Below, in pieces: positions 43,001 to 55,359 of a DNA stretch of 58,942 nucleotides. Every line of letters begins with the position of its first letter. Within the stretch, counting starts at the first letter, position 1. A program made the position numbers and the translations under genes. The stretch is from assembly GCA_010015675.1 (NCBI GenBank), contig ML976989.1, forward strand, positions 414,708 through 473,649. Reading direction: 5' to 3'. The notes below the pieces were generated by a model that was not told the DNA's origin, made no database searches, and was given only the letters and a program-made list of their open reading frames with translations. The stretch is from Byssothecium circinans (Eukaryota > Ascomycota > Dothideomycetes > Pleosporales > Massarinaceae).

Positions 43001-45924
43001 ATTTTCAATGAGATTCTGACGGAGGGATAGGGTGGAGATGGAACGATGATCAGAGCTCCACTTCGGAGTCGGACGAAGGCGCAGTGCGCCTTACTCGAAT
43101 CGTACTAGTTCACTCCTCTAGCACACTCTTTTTCGAAACAAATTTGAAATTTTCTTTATAAAATTGGCGGTCTAACTATTCCAAGTTCAAGCCACAGTAC
43201 TCACGACTGTTACCTATGTTTCATATCAGTAAACGTCGATCTCTGGAGAAGGTAAACATCCGCAAGGTTCTCTTGAAGCCGAACAAAAAAACCAATTAAA
43301 AAAACCATAAGCACTCTAAATTATGCTTTCTAGGACACCTTTCATATTATTACTCATGATTCCCAGCTCGGCTTTGACGTAACAGGGCTGCAGTGACACG
43401 TAGGTTAACGGCTGGACCAATTGAACTGATTGTGTACACGAGACCCTGAGGCCCAAGACCTGCCCTCTATCCCAGCTCAAGGCCTGATGCAAAGATCCTT
43501 CCTCCCATCAAAGTATGGTCAGGCTTCCATTCGTTCCATCGAATCGACTCGAGTTGTAATATGTCGATGTACCTATGAAGAGCAAGGTTTCTTCTCAACA
43601 TGCTTCTTCAATCAAAAACGGTTTGACGAATCTTACTGATCTGGGATCCAGACAGGCTTTAAAATACCTGCAACTGCGCCATGTATACTTAAAAGGAGGA
43701 GCGTTGGGGAAAAGGGTGTGGTATGTTTGGATACAGACGGCAGCTCAAGAGGGGCATTCGGCGCACACGTACTACCCGAGCGACCTGCCGGGTGCATGGA
43801 AGGAATCGTACCTGCATACAACATTCTTTACGGCCCGAAAGCGAGTTGTCACCGTCATGGACTTGGTGTTAGCGTGCCGGGCTAAACAGGGGTCGCACGA
43901 ACTCAAAAACAACCACCATCTACCCACATCTTTGTATGTTTCTCCCTTTTCCTTATTGGCTCTTTAAGTATGTCTTTTCAGCTCTTTCATTCTCATAGAT
44001 ACAGCGCCCTTCACTGCAATGTGGGTTGTTCGCTCACCTTGAGCCCTGTGCCGCACGGATTCGGCAATCGCGGCCGATCATGAGCAGCACTCTCCCATTG
44101 CACCTTCGAGCAACCCCCATCTCCTCGACACAACTTTACGCATACATCGTTATCTCCAGACCTTTTCTAAGAGATAGGATATGCGTAAAGCTTGGTTTGC
44201 ACTGCTAGTAGCGGTTTACGAGCGCGGTATTTCCCATATCGCGACGGCGCGGAAATCGGAGGACGACCAGGACGCTGCTCAAGGCTGAGGAACTAGATCA
44301 TAAACGAGATCGAGCTTAAGGACCATGGAGGTGAAACACTCCCTCAATCACGATGACTTGGAAGTTCTTGACCAACGAACGCCTGGATGGACGCTCGTCA
44401 TATCACGTGACGTCGACGGAACATCACGAATTTCGACCTCAAATATCCGAGGCCCAGAACGGTCGAAGAAATGAATCGAACTTGCCCTGGTTTTGTTTCC
44501 CCTGAGATAATTGTAGTCCACTGATGTTTAAAATGGTCTAGTCCGCAACGATTCTTCCCGGCACCTGGAGGGACGCATCATCGCGAGCGCTCGAATCCTT
44601 TGGCTGGTCTGTATTAGAAGAGAACCGGAGGCATGTTTCTACCTTCTTCCAACAGCAAGTATTCCTGGGATGCGTTAGCTTTCGCGCTCAGCAACGTTGA
44701 ATGCCACATCCAGTGGTTGAGGATTTCAATACTTTTCAAACGTTACCTCATCCATCGTTACGTCCCAAATCTCGACCATGCGCGCTCTCGCATCGTTACT
44801 CCTTGCAGCAACGAAAGTCTATACTCGTTAGCGCTGCATAAACCGGAAACCCAAATCACGAAGAGGCGCTGAGAGAATGACACGTCGCCGTGATTATGGC
44901 TCCTCCGGCGTGATAAAGGCGACGGCACAAAAATGACTTTGTGGACGCAATAAGCCTCCTACTGGCTAATGTCATCGCTGTTCTGGCCACCACTCGACCC
45001 GACAGCACGGATAAAATATTGGTAGCACGCGTCATACATGGAACAATCATGGAAGCTGGGAGTAGGCATGGTGGTCACGGGCCCAATGTCGGTGTAGAAC
45101 TCGAATGTCTCACTCTCAAGCGCCCAACAATTTTGGAACGACGAACCCGATACCTCACAAGTCTCCTTCCCTCCTCGACTACCTGTTAGCTCCTGGGCGT
45201 TGGAGGACGCAGGACTAAAAGCGGTGTGATTGCTTTCGCATCCTGAAGCGGCAGGCCTGGACAAACTTGTGAGGTGGTGAAGATCATGCTTGTCTCCTTC
45301 CGACAAGACGACGCGGCGAGCTCACCTTGTCGCCTGGCGTCGTCCCGCCGCAAATCACCGGGCTGCCACTCCCTTCGGAGACTGCTCCCGAAGCACGCAG
45401 AATTGACAACTTTCGCGGCTCAGAACTCGCTTGTGGAATGGATAGCAGCTAGAAGGGCCTCCTGAACCTAACCGCGGAGATACATGAAACGATCTACCGC
45501 TGCATCCTTGGACATTTGGAGCTTGCATTCAGTGTTCCTGCCGGTGAATCGGCTGGAGGTTGGTATCTAGCTGACGAAAATGGAATTGGATGACTGAATC
45601 AAACTTGCTCCAAAAAAGATGATATAATTACGAAAATCGTTATGCTCGTAGCGTCGTTACTGTTAACTACAAGATATGGGCCTGACGCCGAGGTACCTCC
45701 AGGGCAAGCACATCTGCGGCTCATAAAGTGTTGAATGTCGGTGTCTGTCGTGTTGCCCTCAGATATTCAGGAAATGGAATGGAAAGCAATAATCAAGAAT
45801 CCCCCAACCAAGTCAATATCAAGCCATTCTCAAAAAATACTCCCCATGTCGCATACTAAGACGGTTCGAGGTGTGCAACACTTAAAGCCATCCTACCAGC
45901 TCTATTGTAACTTCAAACCACACT
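43001..45924. other. 2.9-kb gene-poor stretch
   Basis: No gene I can support. The best candidate is a minus-strand frame at 44959-45306 with four cysteines in the last 70 residues (ETCEVSG, QNCWAL, HDCSMY, DACYQY). It starts with TTG, so it would have to be a terminal exon. No upstream exon could be joined convincingly. Confidence 0.4.
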
Positions 45925-47238
45925 TCAATCGGTGTTAGATTTGCGGGGCGTCTTTCGGGTACTCTTGTGCGCAACTTTCCAATGTTCCTGCGCCGTCAGG
46001 CCGTCCTTAAAGTATTGACGGTCTTCACACTTCTCACATCGAGCGTGCACTGTAGCAACGTGCTTCTCCATGTTCCAGTATCGAGGGAAGGTTGAATCGC
46101 AGCCAAGTTCGGTGCACCTAAACACCCGTCTTTCTTTTCTGGGTTGGCACACAGCCTCCTCGATATGGCGCATGAGGCCTTTTCTCAGCGAGAATCCGTT
46201 TCTGCATGTATCACAACGGAATGGACTGTTCTCATGCGGTGTGGAGAGTCCAAAGAAGGAACGCTTTTGTTGGCTTCGTCGTCGACGTGAAACAGGCGTA
46301 TGGTCTCTAGGGTTCTTGTCGTATCCGTTGGTTGGATCAGAGCAGGAACGCGGAGGTGAGGACTGCGGAGGATGCTGAGAGCCGTAAGGCGAGACCTCAT
46401 ACGCATGGTCGGGGTCCATGTATTGGGACGTTGGATCGGTGGGAGGGGTCGAGGTAGCCATGGAGGACGGCGACATCAGGGACATTTCTTCTGGCTCGGT
46501 GTGAAATAGAGAATCGAAGGACGGTCCATTCCGGGTTAGGGATTCCAGGTCATAATTGGTGCAACGGCAACGGTTTATGTCTTCGTAACATTTCAAGCAG
46601 ATGATGACTCCTGCCTCGTTCGTGGCGTAAGTTGGGTTGTGATCCATTGTTATTGTGGACGTGACAATGCGTGTAGTGAAAAGTGGCGATGCTGTGCGTG
46701 GATACTGCGAGCCAAATTGGCAACGATCGAATGGTGCGGTGTTGATCTGTGTTGAAGTTGTTCTTTGGACTCGACGTGGAATCGTGAAGAGTTGTCTCGA
46801 AAACGGCCCGACGTCAATCGTGTGTTGTTTGGGTGCAAGCCGTTGAAGACGTCGTCGAGTTGGTGTTGAGCATGTACGGCTTGGTGGTGTTGAGCATGTA
46901 CGGCTTGGTGGTGTTGAGTATGTTTGGATTGGCGGTGTTGAGCATGTATGGATTGGTGGTATGCCAGAGAAGGTGTCGCAACGGATGGAAACGCCAGCCA
47001 TTTGTATTTCGAAAGCATATCCTTGTGCCTCACGTCTCCTTCTGGAGGAGTCGCTTTCTTTTATACTTTCGTTGTCATGTAGGTCGAAGCTGGATGCTAT
47101 CTTTAAATCACGGACTAGAGGAGCTACTTCATCATGAATGGATAGCGGCCGTGTCGGGTGATAGAGGAGCGCAACTCGGCCAATACCACTGGAGATAAAA
47201 TCAGTAGAGGAGGCAGAGGTCTTGAAAGGAGATTGCAC
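45925..47238 (-). CDS. C2H2 zinc-finger protein
   Basis: An open frame of 437 codons ends in TAG... at 45925 on the minus strand. The C-terminal 110 residues carry a C2H2 finger, FRCDTCRNGFSLRKGLMRHIEEAVC (His then Cys at the last ligand), and a second, FRCTELGCDSTFPRYWNMEKHVATVH. A third Cys/His cluster (ARCEKCEDRQYFKDGLTAQEHWKVAH) follows. A basic run SRRRRSQQKR precedes them and may be a nuclear signal. A CxxCx(6)CxC segment (CLKCYEDINRCRC) is near residue 215. The true start may be the internal ATG at about 46647 (MDHNPTYATNEAG), because the upstream part is low-complexity and contains a 24-bp tandem repeat. Likely a nucleic-acid-binding regulator; target unknown. Confidence 0.65.
   Translation of the reverse strand: MQSPFKTSASSTDFISSGIGRVALLYHPTRPLSIHDEVAPLVRDLKIASSFDLHDNESIKESDSSRRRREAQGYAFEIQMAGVSIRCDTFSGIPPIHTCSTPPIQTYSTPPSRTCSTPPSRTCSTPTRRRLQRLAPKQHTIDVGPFSRQLFTIPRRVQRTTSTQINTAPFDRCQFGSQYPRTASPLFTTRIVTSTITMDHNPTYATNEAGVIICLKCYEDINRCRCTNYDLESLTRNGPSFDSLFHTEPEEMSLMSPSSMATSTPPTDPTSQYMDPDHAYEVSPYGSQHPPQSSPPRSCSDPTNGYDKNPRDHTPVSRRRRSQQKRSFFGLSTPHENSPFRCDTCRNGFSLRKGLMRHIEEAVCQPRKERRVFRCTELGCDSTFPRYWNMEKHVATVHARCEKCEDRQYFKDGLTAQEHWKVAHKSTRKTPRKSNTD
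46862..46957. repeat. 24-bp minisatellite, four units
   Basis: Four units of 24 bp start at 46862, 46886, 46910 and 46934 (GGTGTTGAGCATGTACGGCT plus TGGT). In the minus-strand frame they encode an octapeptide repeat of the PPSRTCST type. The first two units are almost identical, the last two diverged. Confidence 0.85.
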
Positions 47239-50200
47239 TAACCAACCTTGGATGAGATGTTTGACGTGGATGGTTAATACCCGTATGTCTCCTCTGGACG
47301 GGCCGAACCCTTCATCACCTCCTCAATCGGCATAATACCAAGACGAAGAGCTATAGCCGTGGCATACACGACACGTTACCATCCTATGTTGATTCGCCTG
47401 ACTGTCGCGGAGTCGTTTCGCCGAATTGTGTAATCTTGTGGGAGCACGTCTGCCCAACGCGCTAAGCAAGATAGCGTTAAGACATCAGGGGGCAAAGTCT
47501 GGCCCGCACAGGCCGCTGAATATCTGACAATACACGCAGGCTCCGTTGTTTAGTCTGAAACTTTTTATTGTTTTTGTTTGCATGAGGCGATGACTGAGCG
47601 TCAGTGCTCAGTGTTACGAGTATGTCGAGCTCGGAAAGTAGCATGTACCACGTGTGGTTAAGATTGGACGTCATGATTGGGTCGGTGACTTCTGCGGGGC
47701 TCGTACTGTGGCATGTTAACTGTGGGTTGTGTCTTTGAGAGCAACGAGACTGACCAAGCGTAGTGCAGAAGAGTGGCTCGATGTAGCGACGTAAGCCAAG
47801 GAGTAGAGGATGCTTCAGAAAATCGGAATGCGGCTCAACTTCAGCTGAGATTCAGCGCATACGAACGAGCCTTCAGAGAACGAAATAACGACGAAGCCTC
47901 TGTCAGAAAGAGGGGAAGAGCCATCTCATATACCGCAAGGCAGCCTCTCGCTCGCAAATCGGCCACGCGCATCGTTCACACCGGATTACGGGACGCCTTC
48001 AGCACCCTGAGAAGCTCGTCGTGACCGGAACGATCGCTTAGTAGTTCCTGAGGCATGCATTCAGCCTCACAGCATGCACCATCCCCGTGGCCGCTGCCTT
48101 GTTAGAACACACTCTGAGAAATAGCAGTGGCAGATCTTCCGAACCTCTGAAGGTGAAGGGGAATGCTTCAGCGTGGCTCGAATATATTGTAATGGCCATC
48201 TGCTATGGTGGTCTCGCCTTCGACAACTCTTTCAAAATACTTTGCGCGAGAGGAAGCTTAGGAGGATTGCATCTGTGTGTGCGCATGTGCTACACCATAC
48301 CCATGGCACCCACCTCGCTTGAACGACCCGGCTTCGGAAGGTCATATGCAAGGCTCTATCGATGGCTTGGGCCTCAGCCTTGTTGCAGCGATGACCTTCA
48401 CCCTTCTGCCAACAAAACATGATCGAAAGTGCGCATTCTCTGGGGAGAAGGCTCTCAAATCGAAATTCGAAGGCAGCTTGTGCTCTCCGGATCTAGCTCA
48501 AGTAACAGTTTGGTAGATTGCGACGCAAGGCTGGTTCGGGACGATCTATCTCGCAAGGCTGGGCTCTGCGTGCGCACGCAATCACCACATGGGAAGGTGA
48601 CCAGGGTATTGACGAACACGAACGCCTGGTCCGTGGGGGTGGAGAGCAACGAGACGTAAAAAAAAAATGCAGACTTTACGAACAGCAGCTTATATTTGGC
48701 TAGTTGGATGATGTGATATGAAAAGTAAGATAGCCCAATGAAATGCACTCCAGACTAGATACGTATCTTAGTACTCCTAAAGACTACCACGAGGCAGGTG
48801 GACGTATATAATCTTCTCTCCATCGTTATAGCTCTATACGGCGCAGAGGTAACTCATCATGCGAGGGTTTTACCTACTCTATTCCATGATAGTTATTGTG
48901 AGCGTCTCCAATAACCATCTGCGATCCATCTTCCCCCTACGCAATTCTCACAAGCTCGATTCATGCACCATAAGCCACTCTATTAAACAGCTTGGCTATA
49001 TGCATTAATATTTTGATACATGAATTGTGGTATAACACAGCGGCTACATCGGACCATTGACTTCCGACATCATGATATTGTTTGCGCAGTCTTCAGTTCC
49101 CCCCTGTCCACTGGTAGGGGCAGTGGCAGGACACCTAAGTCCTTCACGCTGATACCTTTCCTTTAGTTATTCTTTAGATGGAGTGTTTACGCAACTTCAT
49201 ACGACTAGCAACGCTGCCACAGTATCCTTTGCAGCTTCGAAGTGCAAATCTAGAGTCGCTCCAGACACTAGCAGAGGAAAGAGGATAAAACTTGATTGAC
49301 TGGGATTTTTCAATGGCGTGGCTTTCTCAGTAAACCATCCTATATTATGCTCATGCTCGCCTTGATGAGTTGATTGAGGAACTCATCACTTCCCAACTTC
49401 CTTCAAGCAGACGGTGTTGTCCGACTACTCGACACCAACAATAGTTCATGCGCTATCGACTTCCCCAACTAACATTTATTTTATGAAGGATTTCATTGAG
49501 AGATTCAGAAAACCATGAGTGACCAATGGAAAAGTGGTCACGGATCAGCGACGTTTTACCAATGGGAGGACCGAACATTCACATTCCAATTCAGCAGCTC
49601 CTCACCATGATTGGCGGATTTGCCCTTACAGCCCGTCGAGGTGCATGCGATTCGAAGATAACTGTCTCTATACTAGCGCATCTCTTCACTGATTGGTCGT
49701 CCTTGCGTTCCCGATCACAAGTTTGTTGGCTGCATATTAGGTCGAGAGCTCCGGATTGGTCTGCACTTATCGGAAAAAGATAATCTCGTCAATTTACATG
49801 CTCAAGATGCAAACCATACTATAAGTCTTAGTGCCGCCATACGGCTATTCAGCCAGACCTCCGTGCTTTTACCTGAGAATTGTGTTCGCTCTTCGGTAAC
49901 CACTATCGTCTTCAAAAAGAAAAAAGGGGTATTTGGCCGGTGTCTTCCAGAGCGCAAAAACCCTGGAACCAGAAATTACAAGCACCGAAGCAAAATTCAG
50001 ATCACGTCTCGTCAAGGAGATGCAAGTAGATGCAAGTCCTATTTAGAAGACTTGAACAGATGCAGGTACCAGACTTCTCGCAGAAAAATGTATCTCGCGA
50101 AATAACAAGTAAAAAAAAGGACTTAACTCTTCAAACATCGTTGATTCGTACTACACATATCCACCCTAGCAACCTCCATAAACAATCCGCTCACTCTTCT

Positions 50201-50597
50201 TGCACACTTCCCCACCATAGGTCTCTCAAACTGAATCATCGGCGGACTTCCGAGCGCCAGCCGAGCGGTAGATAAGAGTGAGAAGTATGCAAGCCATGCC
50301 CAAGACTTAACGGGCGATGAACTTCTCAAAAGTTCTGATAGATGCACTGCCTTTCATGATGCTGTACTCCTGTAAAACTGTTTCGGAAGTCCCTACTTCG
50401 GTGTTTCACCGGCCGTACCGTACCGTGGTACATCAGCCCAGCCTAACCCAACTTTGGGCCTAGCCGTCATCTCGCCTAACCTCCCCCCTCACAATTCCAC
50501 TCACCGCTCTCCAGTTCCTCCTTACCGGTCACTCGAACAGCAAACAGATTTTACCTATATATATTTCCATAAGCAAATTACCTTCATCAAACAAGCG
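47239..50597. other. 3.4-kb gene-poor stretch
   Basis: No gene recognised. Open frames are short and overlap on both strands. No terminal inverted repeats or transposase motifs were found by eye. Confidence 0.4.
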
Positions 50598-50701
50598 GGG
50601 CTTGTGGTTTAGTGGTATAATTTTCCCTTAGCATCTGATTGGTCTAATCAAGCCGGTCAATGACATGGGAAAGGTCCTGGGTTCGATTCCCAGCAAGTCC
50701 A
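50598..50701 (+). tRNA. tRNA-Ala (anticodon AGC) with ~32-nt intron
   Basis: Acceptor strands GGGCTTG and CAAGTCC pair with a G3:U70 wobble, the alanine identity element. The D arm is TGGTTTAGTGGTATAAT. The anticodon stem TTCCC pairs with GGGAA and the loop reads TTAGCA...T, giving anticodon AGC. About 32 nt interrupt the loop after position 37 and can form a small hairpin (GATTGG/CTAATC). The T arm CTGGGTTCGATTCCCAG is intact. Discriminator A at 50701 is followed by a TTTT terminator. Confidence 0.92.
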
Positions 50702-51466
50702 AATTCTTTTGCCGTTTTGCTTGGGGGTGCGGATTGAGGGGACATACTGGAGAGTGCGAAAGTCGCGTGATCATATGGTGGCTGGGGAGTTTCTTTTTTT
50801 GCTGGGGGATGAGGACAATGGCAGAGTATGCCTCGCTCACTGCACGCGAGAGCGTCTTTGATATTATTAGAGGGAGGTGAGGTCGGTGTGTAATTCCTTC
50901 GTCCAGTGGGTTTTATGTGGCTGTGGTAGGTTTGGGCGTAGTGTTGTGGCTCACTGTTCTGGGGTATTTGGAAGGTACGTGTGGACAACATAATATTTGA
51001 TAATATAAAGAGTATAAAAGTGTGCGCAACAACAGGTGAAAAAGCGGAGATCGAAAATATTTCTCTCTCCCATCCGAAATACCAGCACACCATCCATCGC
51101 ACCCCGATACGCTCAGCAAGCTATCAATTACAAAGCAAGACCTGAAATGAAATCAAAGCATCTCCTGTAAGCCTTGTAGCGGAACATAGTCTTCGACGAT
51201 TGATTGATCCAGAGAGGAAAAGCGTAATAAACCAAGCGGAAGCATTACACGCCATATCTACCTTACGTTAAGCGCTATAAGCCAGATAGAAACTTAACCC
51301 GTTTCCTAAGAACTTTCTTAACATATCCCAACTTTCACTGAGAATGATCGAGATAATACTACCAGGGATTGTAGCGATTCAACACACCCACTATAATCCA
51401 ATAACACCCTCAGCCATCCATCACGCCCAACACCGCACAACTATACAACCTCCCCCCCCTCCGCTC
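50702..51466. other. intergenic
   Basis: No gene recognised between tRNA-Ala and the three-exon unknown gene. Confidence 0.4.
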
Positions 51467-52404
51467 TCACCCCTGCCAACATAAATCCCCATTCGCCATC
51501 TTCCCCCGATTCGGCCGTCCCCTATTCATAACCTTCGTCAAGTGCCGCCGTGATGTACTCCCTTCTTTCTCCCATCCCTGTGGCTGGCTACCAAGCTCGA
51601 TAACGACTTCGCCAACTGCGTCTTTCCTCTCGCGCTCGATAAGTTGCTGCGTGGGGTCTGAAACGGGCGGGCGGCGGTCAGGAAGTTGATCGAGAAGTTG
51701 GGCGTTGGATTGCAGAGAGGTGAGGAGGGTTCGGGAATACGAGTGCGAATGGGAGAAGGAGTCGTAGGCTGTGGCGTACTCGGATACAGACTCATTGCTG
51801 TTAGCGTTGTTGGTGTCATTTTCGTTGCGGTGGGAGGAGTGCTGTTCGTCGACTACGTTTAGAGTATCGGTATCGTCGTCGTTGTCCTCGTGGGCTAGGT
51901 CTAAGAGCGTCGAGTTAGCAAAACATTACTCCGAAGTCCCGTGCGTTCCCAATGCCTTTGCGCACCGCGACTTTTCTAAATGCAAGCGAAAAAGCACGCG
52001 AGTCGACGGGCACACCCACCTTCCCCGCCCTTCCACCCACACTCACATCCAGCCCCGCAAACCCCCTGCTCCTCCACCTCCACCTCCTCCTCATCATCAT
52101 CCCGTGCACAAGAATACACATCCCTGTACTTCGTAACGCCCGTGAGCCTACCCACGCGCATGTCCCCGTCAGCACAACAATAAATACCTAGGCTTCCTCC
52201 CCACATCCGTACTCACCAAGGCTCCTTCCCAATCCGCTCCATGTACACCTTCAGACTAGAGAGCCTATTCTCGCTTTCCGCAAGCGACTCCCGCAGATCC
52301 CTCACCTCTCGCTTGAGCTCATTGCACAGCCTCTGTTCATAGGGGCCGAGGGGTCCGTGGGTTGGTTTCTTCCTCGTTTCGATGCTGGTGTTGGTGCGAG
52401 GCAT
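51467..52404 (-). CDS. hypothetical protein with N-terminal coiled coil, three exons
   Basis: Exons 52404-52217, 52147-52047 and 51900-51467 join in phase to 240 aa. The two introns (69 and 146 bp) have GTGAGT donors and good branch points (TGCTGAC, TGCTAAC). Residues about 20-60 are a heptad-like helix (CNELKREVRDLRESLAESEN), followed by an acidic stretch (DDDEEEVEVEEQ), an Asn/Ser/Asp-rich linker and a basic C-terminus (RGRPNRGKM). The three exons interlock in frame and splice signals, which supports a real gene. I do not recognise a family. Another in-frame ATG lies 33 bases upstream. Confidence 0.55.
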
Positions 52405-53070
52405 AATGCAGACGTGGGTGTGCGATGCGAAGCACAAAGCGATACCGAGTCGATTGTACTCAAAGATAACGTTGAGCGTTGAAGTACACCGAGGGAGGGG
52501 GAAAGAAGCATACCCTTATCACTGCATCGATTCGCTCAGCGTGAAAAAGGAACCACTGTTTGCAAAAACACGCATGTAATTCGCAGTCCCAACATACCGG
52601 CATGGAGAAGCGGGGGCGAATGTGGATCTCAACGTCCCAGCAGTACTTAAAAGGAACCAAACGACAAGAAGGAATTACATAGATGTCCGCAGTATCGAAA
52701 CTGCCATCTTGTCATTGGCCGTGAAAGGCGCACTACATACCAGATACTCGGGTCCAAAGGTTTCATCCACAATCATGAAGCCGGAGTAAAAAGGAGAAAC
52801 CGCTGGATTTTGCCTGTCCAAAATCCGCAGGAAAAGAAAAGCCGCCCTAGTAGATAGGCGAACCTCAGATGCAAACCACAGAAGAACACGGAAGATCTAT
52901 AAGCCCCACCTGAAAAGAAAAGGCGTTCTTGTTGTCCAAGTACGGTAGAAGTGAATCTCGTCTATCCCGCACCTCATTATGTCATGTCTCGTACGACTTG
53001 GATGCAAAATCAAAAAAGAGAGAAAAACACACGACCATCTATGCCGACGCGCTTTGTTCAGTGAAACGGA
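52405..53070. other. intergenic
   Basis: Promoter region of the coiled-coil protein gene and 3' flank of the SNF1 beta-subunit gene. No gene seen. Confidence 0.45.
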
Positions 53071-54865
53071 TTAGGCTTGCTCGGGCTCTTCGCTGCGCGG
53101 CTTGTACATGATGGTCGTGAGAAACTATATCTAAGTCAGACAAACGCTACCATGCAAGTGTTGGATTGACGGACCTTTTGTTTGTACCGCGTGGTGGCGC
53201 TAGTGGCGAGGATGTTATCCTTGATGCTGCTCGTCGCCAGATGGTTCAATACGGTGTGGTTTGGCATGATCAACACACTGCTATCGTCCTTCATCGGCGT
53301 GACTCCATTCAGAATGCTTTTGTTCAAGAACAAAGGAAGGCTCGGCGCGTTAGGCATCATATGACAAACCGCAGTTGCACGCGCATACCGTCTCGACTCC
53401 TCAGGTTCATCCAAATCCAGTAGATAGCGTGGGATTTCGTTGTGGTACTTCTTCGGGGATGGTGGTGGAATTTTCGCTTTCGGTTCCGGCACGGGCTTCT
53501 TGATAGGCTTGATTTCCGGCGTTGTTGGAAGGACTTGCGGCGGGCGATAGCCGTCTGGAGGGCGCTGTTCTAGCACGGGAATGGGCTCCGTCTTCTTTTC
53601 CGCGAGTTCGGGTTGAGCCTTTACCTCGGGTGACGGCTTCAGCACTTCGATGTAGTTGACCAGGATATTGGTGTAGTCTACCGCCGTCGGGAGCTTGTCG
53701 GATGTCCGCATGTCGTTGTCGACGATGAACATGAGATGGTGAGTGCCTGGCGAGATGTGCACATAGGCGGAGAGAGCATCTTTCTTTTTGCTCGGACCAC
53801 TACAAGAAAGGCATGTCAGTATTGCATATGCAAGCCTCAGGCAACCGCCTTGTATTGATTGAGCAGGTCTCAACGGCACTGCATGAAACAGCAGCCACAC
53901 GGGTAGTTGCAGCGTACTTACTTTCGATTCAACCGGAATTTGCGGTTCCAGCCTGCAAATGTGCCCGTGACATAGACGCGCTCGCCGGGCCCTTCCCACT
54001 CGACCAGCGTAGGGACAGCATCCTCTCCCTGCGATTCTTTGTATTCGTCGTCTAGGTCGTCCTCGTCGGCGGTCGTGGTGCTGAGCATCGACAAGCGGCG
54101 TGGAAGGGCGGCCTCCACGTCGCCATGATCGATTATAGTGCTCCCGCCATCTGCCGCCGAGATGATGGGTGAGCCCGGTAGGAAGGGTTCCTGCTCGATG
54201 GGCAGCGGCAGGCGGGGCGGGCGGCTGTAGTGGGATGAGGGCACAATGGGTTCATTGAGCGAGGCATCGGCGGGCTCGATCGACGACGCGGCCTCTGTCC
54301 GACTGACGTCTGCATCTTCGCGGGGGGCTGCAGGCACGTCGACGGGGCGGGTCTGCGGAGAGGGCGACGGCAGCGGCCTGCCCTTGGGCTGTTCGGAGGG
54401 CTTTGGCTTCGGCGGGGTCAGCGCCGACGGACGTGTCTGCTGCGACTGCGAGTGGGCGTGACCGTGACCCTTGGGGCGGCTCTGCTCGTTGCCCATCCTG
54501 TCGTCGGAGGTCGACTTGAAGTGGTCCTGGGCGGCGCGCAGGGTATTCGCAACGGCGGCGGTGGTGCTGGCGGCGATGGTTTGGCTCCTCGCGCGGGCGT
54601 GGGAGCGCGGGGACGAGGCGGCAGCGCTCTCGAGGCTGGCGGATGGCGGGGCAGCGCTCGCTTTGGCGGTGCTCAGGGCCTGTATCGACTCTCGCCGTCG
54701 CGGGTTGGGGCCGTGGTAGGCGTGGGCGTAGGCGTAGGCGTAGGCGGAGACGGAGGAGCGGTCATGGCTGTGGTGGGCAGCAGCATGTGATGAGGTCACG
54801 TTGGGTGACTGCGGGTTGCTACTGCTCGTGGGGGTCTGCGATCGGGAACTCTGTTGGTTGCCCAT
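53071..54865 (-). CDS. GAL83: SNF1/AMPK protein kinase beta subunit (Gal83/Sip-type)
   Basis: Exons 54865-53922, 53799-53175 and 53124-53071 join in phase to 540 aa. MGNQQSS is an N-myristoylation signal. A long Ser/Pro/Ala-rich region follows. Residues about 294-375 form the glycogen-binding CBM48 domain (LVEWEGPGERVYVTGTFAGW and HHLMFIVDNDMRTSD). The C-terminal ASC domain (IPRYLLDL, PSLPLFLNKSILN, LIMPNHTVLNHLATSSIKDN) ends in the tiny third exon FLTTIMYKP, which completes the strand that contacts the gamma subunit. Family knowledge: the beta subunit bridges the Snf1 catalytic and Snf4 regulatory subunits and directs localisation of the complex that controls carbon derepression. A second MGN start-like motif occurs at residue 124. 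Confidence 0.93.
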
Positions 54866-55359
54866 GCTCGCAGCGGGATGGCGCCAGGCTGCTCGTCAGG
54901 ATCCAGCTGAAGTCCAAATGTTCCATCCAGGACGACTCTCGTTTCGCTATCGCAAGGCAGACGAGACTGACGTCGACGGAGCGGGACAGTCGGCCACAGC
55001 CTGCAGATTCCCCCAGATTCAGATTCGAGCTCCCTGCAGCGTGCACAGACCACTGTACCTCTCGCGGGGCGACATTGGGGGAAGACGACGAGGACGACGA
55101 CGACGCTGGGCATTTCAATCCCGTATCAAGAAGAAGAGGGCTTTCATGTGCTCAGTCTACCGGTTACAACGCCTGTCTGTGCCAAAAGCAGCCATGGTCG
55201 GCTGACCGTTACTCGCCTCATCCCTTCCTCCTGCACGCCATCTGAGACTTGACGGGAGAGACACGTTAGCGTACGTCGGTACGAACTGTCTGGAAAACTT
55301 CCGATTGTATCACCGCTAACATACACTATGGAGCACATCTGAATCTGGATCTGGACCTG
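54866..55359. other. divergent promoter, SNF1 beta subunit and small membrane protein
   Basis: 494 bp between divergent start codons. No gene. It includes a (GAC/GAT)n-like run (GACGACGAGGACGACGACGACG) at about 55084-55105. Confidence 0.5.

Noticed and set aside
43575..43967. 130-codon plus-strand frame
   Set aside because: No family resemblance, no splice partners, and frames on the other strand overlap it.
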